Of a stretch of DNA of 64,000 bases, positions 52,001 through 60,371 are shown piece after piece (the stretch's first letter is position 1; the number at the start of each line of letters is the position of its first letter). This DNA comes from Lycorma delicatula (Eukaryota > Arthropoda > Insecta > Hemiptera > Fulgoridae). The notes under the pieces are model-generated. The model had not been told where the DNA came from. It was given only the letters and a program-made list of their open reading frames with translations, and ran no database searches. The translations under genes were made by a program, and so were the position numbers. The stretch spans positions 39,284,153 to 39,348,152 of the forward strand of contig NC_134465.1 in assembly GCF_047948215.1 (NCBI RefSeq), given 5' to 3'.

Positions 52001-55000
52001 TACATTAAAAAAAAAAAATATATAAAATTCATTTTTTTTTGTTTTCAGTCATTGACTGGTATGATGCAGCTCTCCAAGATTCCCTATCTAGTGCTAGTCG
52101 TTTCATTTCGGTATACCCCCTACATCCTACATCCCTAACAATTTGTTTTACAAATTCTAGATGTTACCTGCCTACACAATTTTTTCCTTTACCTGTCGCT
52201 CCAATATTAAAGCGACTATTCCGGGATGCCTTAATATGTGGCTTATAAGTCTCTCTTCTATTAGCTATATTTTTCCAAATGCTTCTTTCTTAATCTATTT
52301 GCCGCAACACCTCTTCATTTGTCACTTTATCCACCCATCTGATTTTTAACATTCTTCTGTAGCACCACATTTCAAAAGCTTCTAATCTTTTCTTCTCAGA
52401 TACTCCAATCGTACAAGTTTCACTTCCATATAAAGCGACACTCCAAACATATACTTTCAAAAATCTTTTCCTGATTTTTAAATTAATTTTTGATGTAAAC
52501 AAATTATATTTCCGACTGAAGGCTCGTTTTGCCTGTGCTATTCAGCATTTTATATCGCTCCTGCCTCGTCTATCTTTAGTAATTCTACTTCCCAAATAAC
52601 AAAATTCTTCTACCTCCATAATCTTTTCTCCTCCTATTTTCACATTCAGTGGTCCATCTTTGTTATTTCTACTACATTTCATTACTTTCGTTTTGTTCTT
52701 GTTTATTTTTATGCGGTAGTTCTTGCGTAGGACTTCATCCATGCCGTTCATTGTTTCTTCTAAATCCTTTTTACTCTCAGCTAGAATTACTATATAATCA
52801 GCAAATCGTAGCATCTTTATCTTTTCACCTTGTACTGTTACTCCAAATCTAAGTTGTTGTTAACATTTACTGCTAGTTCTATGTAAAGATTAAAAAGTAA
52901 TGGGGATAGGGAACATTCTTGTCGGACTCCCTTTCTTATTATGGCCTCTTTCTTCTGTTCTTATTATGGCCTCTTTCTTGCTGTTGCTGTTTGGTTTCTG
53001 TAAATGTTAGCAATTGTTCTTCTATCTCTGTATTTGAACACTAATTTTTTTTTAAATTGTGAACATTTTATTCCAGTCTACATTATTGAATTCCTTTTCT
53101 AGGTCTATAAATGTCTATAATTTATGTTGGTTTGTTAAAATAAAAATTCATATAATTTTTTTTTAAATTCTTATAAATGTTATAAGTACTAGTTAATAAA
53201 GTATCATCTGCATTAGTATCTGTAAGAAAAATTAAACAAAGGTCTAAATGTAAACAAAAGTAAAAGTTAGAAAAAAACATGACACAGACTCAGATTTTGA
53301 GACTGGAATGCTTGCTGCTGTCACTGTACAGATACAAGTAAGTTTGAACTGTTCAAAAATCTTTAACTGAAAATGGAGCTCAGTTGGAAACTGTTATTTT
53401 GGATTTAAAGTCGGGATCCCTTCCTACCACTCTGTTAAGGAGCATCAATAAACAATTATTGTAAGCTGATAACTTGCTCATTTAATATGTGAAGAGCATC
53501 ATATCTTATAGATTCTTAGACTAAAGTTCTCATATTTTTAATACAGTTTAATTATTTGGATTTTCCTTATTAGTTTAGTAATTTTATGTTTAGTTTTGAA
53601 TGTATGATTTTAGAATTAGTTTTATTTTGCATTTATTCTGTAATACATAATTATTCTTGTAATCTGGTGTAGATTAAACAACTGAAAAACAATTTTTTTG
53701 ATTTGTAGGATTCTTAATGGGCACTGGTGATGTGATTGCACAGACGTGTGTAGAAAAAAAACATTTTGATAATATTAATTGGAGAAGAACGGGGAATTAC
53801 TGCACGGTTGGGTTTTTATTTGTAGTAAGTTGATGGATTTTTATCATATTTTATGCGAATAAGTACTTTGCTGGTAGTTTAGCGGGTTAATATACTGTAA
53901 AATAACATTCTTTCAACTTCAACTTGTGGTATTATAATTAATTGATATTACCTTACCTTATAACCTTGTTGTTATTAGAATACCATATATGGGTATTCCC
54001 CTCCTGTTACAGAAACTGTTTAATGAGTAATGTTATTATCGATTCAAATTGGAATGATCCATAAAATGTATTTTATGGACTCTTTGCAGGCCACTGTTTT
54101 GTCTCAGGAGTGTAGTGGTCGATCCATGTTTCATCTACAGTTATGAATTGACGCAGAAAATCTGACTCATTTTGCTTAAACTACTCCAGCAGGGGCTTGG
54201 AAATGTTTATTCGAATGCGTTTTTGGTCCAAAGTGAGCAAACGCAACACCCAATGCATGGATAACTTACACATATCCAATTCTTCAGTTAATATATGACA
54301 AACACGTTTTTTCGATATGCCCATAGCTTCTGCTACTTCTCAAATCTTAATTCAGGTCGGTCGTCCAGTACCATTTGGTGAATTTTTTTGATGATATCGG
54401 TGGTGGTTGCAGTTTTGGGCCGTTCCAAACGCTTATCGTCAACCAAGCTGGTACGACCTTTTTTAAATTCAGCTGCTCATCTTTTCTTGGTGGCAAATGA
54501 TGGGACTTAGTCCACATAAATAGCGTCCAACTCGATTGTAATTTGCGTAGGCATATTGCCTTTCAAATGAAAGTACTTAATGACAGCACAATATTCAGTT
54601 TTTTCCATTTTCACAAAAACACTCTTAATGACTTACTCAAACGATTATTAAACAACAACTAAGCGTCCTTTTAGTGAGTACCTTTCAACGCATGTTCGAT
54701 TACATTCCCCAACTTTTGTTGACGAGTGCTGTCATCTTCATGTCAAAACGTTTCAGACAACCCGTGTATGTTAACTAGACATAGATTCTGCACGTACAGG
54801 TTCTGCACTTCTCTGTTAGTTTCAGATTTCTACCAGTCATAAATATACAAAGTTTTGCCAATTATTAAGTAAAATGTATTTTGAAACGTAATGTATTTTC
54901 CTGATTTACATATACACCATAATGACTAACTTTACAATGACCCCCTAACAAAATAATTATAAATGATAATAAGGTTACATTATATTCGGTTCAGCAGCCA

Positions 55001-58000
55001 TTAACCCAAAAAAAAACTAGCATGTAAGTTGTTTAAATGAAAATCATTTTTTTCTATTCAATCACAGCCTGCATACTACCTGTTACAGTCATTATACATT
55101 ATATCTGACAGATAGAGAGCTTAGGAGAGAATACAAAATATCCTTGGAATGCAGTACAGACACTACAGTGTCAATCATACAGAGAACTTTGGTGATCCTG
55201 ATATGGGTACGCATACTCAAAGGATTGAGTCACTTGGACTGGTCCAAAACATAGGAACAATTGAGAGTGTGGGACAAGCAAGTCAATGATAAATTCCTGT
55301 TAATGCAAATTTACATGGAGAACTCATCACAAAAGTGTGAATCTGCATAAGCAAATGCTATAAGATATAGATAGTGGTGTATATTAACAGGCGAGCAGTA
55401 TGTTTAATTACGGCATTAATAATAGTTTTATAATTCAAAAAAGACTAGGATTTTTTCAAATAAATTGAAACTTTTAAAGATTGAAAGACAAGCTTTCTCT
55501 TTTATGTTATGTAACCGACTGTTGTATACTTTAAATCTCAGTTAATGTAAGTGTTATGCTTTCAGGGACCTGTGCTTTCAAAATGGTACGGTGCATTAGA
55601 AAGGATGTTTGGTAAAAATGGTATAAAAACTACATTAAAAAAGATTGCTGTGGATCAAACATTATTTGCACCATGTTTTATACCAGTTATAATGTCTTCC
55701 ATTGCATTTACTGAAGGAAAATCTGTAGAAGATATTAAATGGAAATTACAGAGTGAATATTTTAATGTACTGTTCACTAATTATAAGGTAAGTTGTAGAT
55801 TTTCTTAATATAAATCTATAATAAATAAAATAAATTAAAATGTAGTAATATATTAAGGTTTCTCTCAAAAGTAAGTGTACTGATTATCCTACTTACGATA
55901 TGGCAACATAGGACACCTTTGACATCTTGGTGTTTTGGTAGTGATCTAGCTGCATATATACATACTTGTTTCAACTTGATTAAGTCATGAGCTGCTGTTG
56001 CCTTTGTACAATTGTTTAATAACTCTGTTAAGAACTAGCTGGAAATTTATCAGAATTTCTGAAAATACTCAAAATTTAGCATTTTTAGAAAACATAAAAC
56101 TTTTACATTATAAAACAAGAGATAAATTATGGTTTTTGATTTAATATGATCTCATGTCAAAGTGAGGAATAGCACGTGAAAAGTTCTCCCTACCTAAAGA
56201 AATCATGCGTTTGGAGCTCCATAATGTAAACAAATGATGTATCATTTTATTTGACTGCCGTGATATTGTAATAAAGAATTTGTACATCTAGGATAGTCTT
56301 CTACAAAGGTAACTTGGAACCTACCAGGTTGGTCTGGTGGTGAATGCATCTTCCCAAATCAGCTGATTTCAAAGTCGAGAGTTCCAGCGTTCAAGTCCTA
56401 GTAAAGTCAGTTATTTTTACAGATTTGAATACTAGATTGTGGATACCGGTGGTGTTCTTTGGTGGTTGGGTTTCAACACGTCTCAGGAATGACCTCATGA
56501 ACTGAGACTGTACAAGACTACACTTCATTTACATTCATACACATCATCTTCATTCATTCTCTGAAGTATTATCTGAACGGTAGTTACCGAAGGCTAAACA
56601 GGAAAAAGAAAAGAAAGGTATCTTGGAATTATTACCTGGAGAGATAAAAAGGGGCATTGCAGACTATTAGATGCTGCATCAAGATAATACATCAACAGAT
56701 CAGCTTACACTACAGTGTCAGTTCTATAACTTTGGGCAAAGAAAAATATTCCACATCCTTCCTAAAGCACAGTTCTTATTATTTGGCACCTAAAAGAATG
56801 AATTATGTTGGTCGATATTTAGAAAATTTAAAAATGTTGACTTATCCATTCATTTATATTTATGTATGTTCAATCTGTGATTAAAAGAATATCTTGTAAC
56901 AAAAAAAAATAAAAAATAACACAACATCCACCTCTGTCAAACTGAACAAAGAAACTGTTTTCTTGTATCTAATGCAGTAAATAAATAAATCTATTCTGTT
57001 CAGTATATAATAATGAGTTGTACAGATCATATCACTGTAAGAAAAAATAAAAAATAATAATAAAAAAAATAAAGAGAAAAATCATAATTATTAAAACTTA
57101 AATTTTAAGATAAAAAATAATCATGATTAAAGTCTTAGTAGCTATTTAAAATATAAGCACAAAATAATTTTATTAAAGTAAATACATGAAGATACAAAAT
57201 AAAAAAGATAACTACAAATTAATTAACAATACAGAAGACATAATTTGAGATTATTTTGATCGTATACACATGTTGAAATAGCATGCAGAAAGATTAGTTT
57301 TTTACAGTTTTTAATTAGTATATCTAAAAATTTTACAGATATTTCTAAGAAATTTTTTAACTATATTTTAAATAAATTGGTAGAAAGATTTTTTGAACGG
57401 ATTTGGTAATTTATTTATAATGGCAATTGAAACATAATAATGTCCTTTCTCGTAAGCCAAAGTAATGTGTAGAGTTTAAAAAAACAGTTCCATTTGATCG
57501 TTTGATAAAGTGGATATTATTTTTTTATAGTGTCTATTCTTTTAGAAAATTACACGTTCATAAATTTAAAGACATGGATATGTTAATATATTTAATTTTC
57601 TAGTCATACTTGTGGGTAAAAAAAAAAAGAAAAAATTGTTTGAAAGCAATCTGTAAACTACTGTGAATAACAATTTAATCCGGGTCTTAAAAATGAATTT
57701 AAAAAAATTACTTGCTTATAATTTTTAATTAAATAAAAAAGTTAGTGAAATGAGCTATACATACATTATAACAGGAATGTGAAGAGTGGACTGTAATTCT
57801 GATGCTATTATAATAAAATTCACAAATATGAATGAAGATTAACTAATAACACTTATTGGATTAAAGCATAATAAATATTATCTATCACTGGCATCAGCGC
57901 ACTAAAAGTATAGTAATAGTGAGTTGCAAGGAAAAAACAAATCTCCACAGTTAGTTTATAAGCTAATCTTTAAGTTAATAATAAATCAGCATAAAATTTG

Positions 58001-58274
58001 AAAGATGTTATTAAAAAATTTAGTTGATATCAATTTATTATTTTATTCATGACAACTGTTGTATACTTTCTTGTTACAGATTTGGCCTTTCATTCAGCTT
58101 TTAAATTTCTATTTTGTTCCATTAAATTACAGAGTAATATTTGTACAATTTGTAGCTGTAGGTTGGAATACTTATTTATCATGGAAGATTAGTTCACAGA
58201 AAACAGTAGCAGATAATTCTCAGTTAAATGAGTCAAATAAAATGAAGGATGTTCAACTACTTAAAATTGATTAG
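37022..58274 (+). CDS. Mpv17: Mpv17-family membrane protein, copy B, divergent from Pex16
   Basis: CDS segments 37022-37082, 53709-53824, 55566-55787 and 58080-58274, all GT/AG with phases 1, 0 and 0, give 197 aa. This is the more conventional paralog: [19 protein letters not shown] (25-32), [23 protein letters not shown] (from 89), a Trp in [27 protein letters not shown] and WNTYLSWK all match MPV17. A hydrophilic tail of about 28 residues follows LSWK and is absent from copy A. An in-frame TAA at 37007-37009 supports the start. The role expected from the family is an inner-mitochondrial (possibly also peroxisomal) four-helix membrane protein. Intron 1 is 16.6 kb and packed with transposons. 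The gene starts 891 bp from Pex16 in the opposite direction. Confidence 0.92.
37785..39610 (+). mobile_element. RTE-like LINE, 5' UTR and endonuclease half, degenerate
   Basis: The plus strand begins with an unusually GC-balanced 5' UTR (about 37785-38190). The endonuclease follows in broken frames: [54 protein letters not shown]-like text, LIIVGDW, and a catalytic SDHN near 38880. Remnants continue to [20 protein letters not shown] near 39505-39560, just before where the RT domain should begin. It is 3'-truncated and inactive, in intron 1 of Mpv17 copy B. It probably belongs to the same broad family as the RT copies at 26.8 and 52.0 kb. Confidence 0.85.
40030..40760 (-). mobile_element. Non-LTR RT, 3' half, degenerate
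   Basis: Minus strand: [20 protein letters not shown] (FADD changed to FTND) near 40740-40680, [13 protein letters not shown] near 40590, an AQAKKG-like block near 40480, and a C-terminal [11 protein letters not shown] near 40070. The order matches RTE-type elements. Dead copy in intron 1 of Mpv17 copy B. Confidence 0.7.
40840..42480. repeat. Diverged noncoding repeat, two related segments
   Basis: Segments near 40880-40970 and 42385-42480 share TTGATTGACAGGTTT, then AAAAACTGT and ATGTTGAATATC. Between them is an internal imperfect duplication (about 41400-41480 and 41550-41635, sharing GATTTCTTCATTT) and a GT/GC-rich tract at 41310-41340. The family is unknown. Confidence 0.5.
43560..45170 (+). 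pseudogene. Broken DDE-like transposase gene (DUF7869-like, from memory)
   Basis: Plus-strand frames in order: [11 protein letters not shown] (43575); a Cys-rich CNCYNKCF with [20 protein letters not shown] (frame 43642-43905); [14 protein letters not shown] (44241-44291); [20 protein letters not shown] (from 44468); [15 protein letters not shown] (frame 44645-44911); then FKRKFK and DVEIQIF, and [12 protein letters not shown] near 45020. The blocks C-x-C-x-x-KC, RFG-PQVD-CS-CE, FDYMQNLP-P-IPVQE-FY-R and FSDGC-GQN-N are shared by a family of uncharacterised insect proteins that behave like DNA-transposon genes; I recall the label DUF7869 but cannot verify it. Several frameshifts and a lost FSDGC Asp/Gly context make this copy dead. 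It lies in intron 1 of Mpv17 copy B. Confidence 0.65.
45171..47035. other. Intron 1 of Mpv17 copy B, AT-rich stretch
   Basis: Very AT-rich. TGAGGAGAAAGG at 45314 and its complement near 45511-45522 form a small inverted pair that may mark the end of the preceding transposon. Otherwise nothing recognised. Confidence 0.4.
47048..47313 (-). mobile_element. tRNA-derived SINE, with 12-bp target-site duplication
   Basis: The minus-strand head reads CACCGGGTTGGTCTAGTGG, containing a pol III A box (TGGTCTAGTGG); a B-box-like TTCAAGTCC follows about 50 nt later. The body is shared with 56320-56613, including CCCAAATCAGCTGATTT and ATACCGGTG, and the 3' end has AGGCTAAACAGGAAAAAG. The flanks carry AACATTTCAAGA at 47036-47047 and 47314-47325, which fixes both ends. 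Confidence 0.88.
47913..51496 (+). mobile_element. Degenerate Ty1/copia LTR retrotransposon
   Basis: The 5' LTR is about 47913-48140 and the 3' LTR about 51261-51496; both begin TGTGATACAATC and share AAATAAACTGCTGGTCATCA. A primer-binding-site-like GGTTATGGACCC (48144) follows the 5' LTR, as in insect copia elements, and a purine tract AGGCAGGGAA precedes the 3' LTR. Order of coding remnants: Gag ([15 protein letters not shown] near 48253), protease-region end ([11 protein letters not shown]), integrase with H-x4-H and C-x2-C zinc finger (frame 48842-49339) and D and D/E blocks, then RT (frame 50372-51031) with [10 protein letters not shown] and YVDKLIISG. Frameshifts, a gap in Gag/PR and no RNase H make it defective. 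No matching target duplication seen. Confidence 0.9.
52040..53135 (-). mobile_element. RTE-like LINE, second 5'-truncated copy
   Basis: Near-identical over long stretches to 26838-28100: same 3' end (TGATGCAGCTCTCCAAGATT on the plus strand), [20 protein letters not shown] (frame 52502-52290), and [20 protein letters not shown] (frame 52814-52542), where FADD is FADY. It has extra small deletions and a duplicated TTCTTATTATGGCCTCTTTC near 52930-52979. It is truncated at about 53135, in intron 1 of Mpv17 copy B. Confidence 0.9.
53136..53708. other. End of intron 1 of Mpv17 copy B
   Basis: No feature recognised before the exon 2 acceptor. Confidence 0.5.
53709..53824 (+). CDS. Mpv17: Mpv17 copy B exon 2
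   Basis: 116 nt; the acceptor is GATTTGTAG and the donor GTAAGT. It encodes [17 protein letters not shown] and NWRRTGNY. Confidence 0.93.
54040..54766 (-). mobile_element. Mariner element, N-terminal half with 5' terminal repeat
   Basis: The minus-strand start [20 protein letters not shown] at 54608 is followed by the DNA-binding region [18 protein letters not shown], then [16 protein letters not shown]. Upstream, CACGGGTTGTCTGAAACG forms the element's 5' end at 54766, followed by the expected TA at 54767-54768. The catalytic half is lost near 54040, so this is a 3'-deleted mariner in intron 2 of Mpv17 copy B. Confidence 0.85.
55080..55300 (+). mobile_element. ISXO2/Merlin-like transposase fragment
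   Basis: The plus-strand frame 55155-55289 reads [20 protein letters not shown], then HTQRIESLG at 55212-55238, and ends at a TGA. The pattern VNHS-NFVDP-TGAHTQ-IE-LW is a hallmark of ISXO2-like (IS1595/Merlin) transposases; the Trp after IE-L is Gly here. Only this short piece is preserved, in intron 2 of Mpv17 copy B. Confidence 0.7.
55566..55787 (+). CDS. Mpv17: Mpv17 copy B exon 3
   Basis: 222 nt; the acceptor is CTTTCAG and the donor GTAAGT. It encodes [19 protein letters not shown], then [11 protein letters not shown], and ends in TNYK. Confidence 0.94.
56320..56613 (+). mobile_element. tRNA-derived SINE, with 15-bp target-site duplication
   Basis: A box TGGTCTGGTGG at 56330-56340 and B-box-like CGTTCAAGTCC at 56388-56398. 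The 3' end is AGGCTAAACAGGAAAAAG. Flanks AAAGGTAACTTGGAA (56305-56319) and AAAGGTATCTTGGAA (56614-56628) differ by one base. Same family as 47048-47313 but longer: it keeps about 30 nt near GTTCTTTGGTGGTTGG that the other copy lost. It lies in intron 3 of Mpv17 copy B. Confidence 0.9.
56970..57660 (-). mobile_element. Non-LTR retrotransposon 3' end
   Basis: Same text as the 3' part of 1860-3060: an AAATAAATAAAT-like terminus near 56985, an AT-rich UTR with AAAAAAGATAACTACA, and a coding end containing GGTAATTTATTTATAATGGCAA (plus-strand view, near 57405). Heavily 5'-truncated; both copies are on the minus strand. Confidence 0.65.
58080..58274 (+). CDS. Mpv17: Mpv17 copy B exon 4 and stop
   Basis: The acceptor is TTGTTACAG and the stop TAG is at 58272-58274. 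It encodes [18 protein letters not shown] and WNTYLSWK, then a polar tail rich in K, S, N and Q. Confidence 0.93.
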   Translation: MWPFIQLLNFYFVPLNYRVIFVQFVAVGWNTYLSWKISSQKTVADNSQLNESNKMKDVQLLKID

Positions 58275-58302
58275 AATTTTGAACTGTTTTACTTTAAACT
58301 GA

Positions 58303-58308
58303 AATAAA
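58303..58308 (+). promoter_or_regulatory. Candidate poly(A) signal of Mpv17 copy B
   Basis: AATAAA lies 29 bases after the stop codon, just before a TA microsatellite (58320-58356). Confidence 0.6.
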
Positions 58309-58317
58309 GAGCTTATA

Positions 58318-58359
<42 letters not shown>

Positions 58360-59391
58360 TAACTATTATAAAAACTTATTAACTATTATAAAAATTAATT
58401 ATTTATATATATATATATTTAAATTGTTATGTACAGTAAAGTTTGACGATAAGTATCTTGTAATTGAACTGTTAAAATTTTGTTCTTGCTGATATTCTTT
58501 CATGCACTTTATTTGAGAGGTTTTTCAAATGAATTCAGAGAAGAGCCTGTTTCTATCTTCTTATGTGATGTTTGCATCTGCAGCACGGAGATGAAAGAAC
58601 TGTTTGTTTTATTTCATATTCACTGTTGTATAAATTAAAAGCCATGAAGAGTGGATATTATAGAAATTTTAAAAATAATGTACTATTTTGTAACAGGAAG
58701 CTTTTGAGACCAGCTTCATGTCATGTATTAAAATAAATTGATCTTTGGTGTGTAAAAAGTATCTGTTCCAGTGTATTTATGTAATAGTAAATTTAACAAA
58801 AAATTAAAGTAATCTGTTAGAAATCATAAATTTGATTTTATACAGAATTTGTAATGAAGCCAACTGTTTTATATCTGTATCAGTTGTAATTGCAGATATT
58901 TTAAGTTTTCATAAAAAAGTAGAACTAAATTTATAAAATTTACTGAAAATTTAAACTGTCTGGTTATAAATTTTATGAGTTATATAATCTATCAGAGTGA
59001 GGTCTTAAATCAAAGTTTTAAAAATAAATCCTTTTATCAGTTTATCTAAAAATGAGAACTGTCGAATGAAATGTTTGAAAAAATCAACAAATTCTAAATT
59101 TAGCCGGATAAATTTTTATATTATATGAAAATCTGATTGTCTACTTCCAAGATATTTTATATTATCCTGCTTGTGTAATATATGATGTATGCATATGAGT
59201 GAAATTTAATAAAAGTTATATTTTCACTTTTTAATGTATTTATTTAATTTTTTTTATCTATAAAATAAGAAACATTTTATTGGAATCATTTTGTTTTGCA
59301 CCTGTTATTTTATTATAGTACAGGCAATTTGTCATCAAAATAGGTTGTATTTGAAATTCCTTACCCTATCGATTGATCTTTTGTCCATGCA
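58309..59391. other. 3' flank of Mpv17 copy B
   Basis: TA microsatellite at 58320-58356, then AT-rich sequence with no gene seen. Confidence 0.5.
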
Positions 59392-60256
59392 TTAGGGGTG
59401 ATGAGGGAAGCTTAACTCCAGATTTGTAACATCCCCCTCCAATAGATTTTTGAAAAACTCAAAAAGTTTTTGAATTGCGTTTTTCTCTGAATCTATGCAT
59501 TTTAGAGAAAAGTTTTTCAAACAAAAAATGTAGAGGACAATTGTCCTCTACATTTAATGTCTCTGAAGTTATGCCGTGTAATTCAAAATTGAAATACTAG
59601 GTACCCCTAAGTTGTAAAAAACGTGTTTTTTTTCGGTTTTTTCACCGGAAAAAATTGTTTTTCATCTGTATTGCATTTGGAAAAGTTTTTAATCTCAAAA
59701 AACAGACAACTTTTATTCAAACAATTTTCTTGTACGACTTAGCATTCCAGAGTTATAGCAGTAAAATGGCAACACAGCGGTCCTATTGTAACTATAGCTG
59801 GGGAGATCGGCATTGTTCAGCGACTTGACCGGTTTCAAACACGTGCCCAATTCACAGGTCAATAATCTTAATAGTAACACACTTTCACAAGCTACAGCTC
59901 CAAAACAGTAAGTCGTACAAGAAAATTGTTTAAATAAAAGTTGTCTGTTTTTTTGAGATTAAAAACTTTTCCAAATGCAATACAGATGAAAAACAATTTT
60001 TTCTGGTGAAAAAACCGAAAAAACATGTTTTTTACAACTTCAGGGCCACCTAGTATTTCAATTTCAAATTACACGCATAATTTCAAAGACATTAATTGTA
60101 GAGGAGAATGTCCTCTACATTTTTTGTTTGAAAAACGTTTCTCTAAAATGCATAGATTCAGAGAAAAACGCAATTCAAAAACTTTTTGAGATTTTCAAAA
60201 ATCTAAGGGAGGGGGATGTTACAAATCTGGAGTTAAGCTTCCCTCATCACCCCTAA
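59392..60256. mobile_element. Foldback element, 865 bp with about 370-bp inverted arms
   Basis: The left arm 59392-59760 is the near-complete reverse complement of 59891-60256. The ends are TTAGGGGTGATGAGGGAAGC and its complement GCTTCCCTCATCACCCCTAA. The loop is about 130 bp and noncoding. The left arm also holds a perfect 30-nt palindrome at 59526-59555 (centre GACAATTGTC), slightly decayed in the right arm. No transposase. The outermost bases give no unambiguous target duplication. Confidence 0.92.
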
Positions 60257-60371
60257 CATATGGAAAAAAACATCAATCAGTAGTTAAGGATTTTCAAATA
60301 AAAATACAAATTGACTGTACTATTATAATACAATTCATTGTGTATTTTATTATGTTATTTTGAAGTAAACT

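Noticed and set aside
56320..56400. Possible tRNA gene
   Set aside because: A and B boxes are present, but the sequence continues into a SINE body with target duplications and a second copy elsewhere, and no cloverleaf with a proper acceptor stem is evident.
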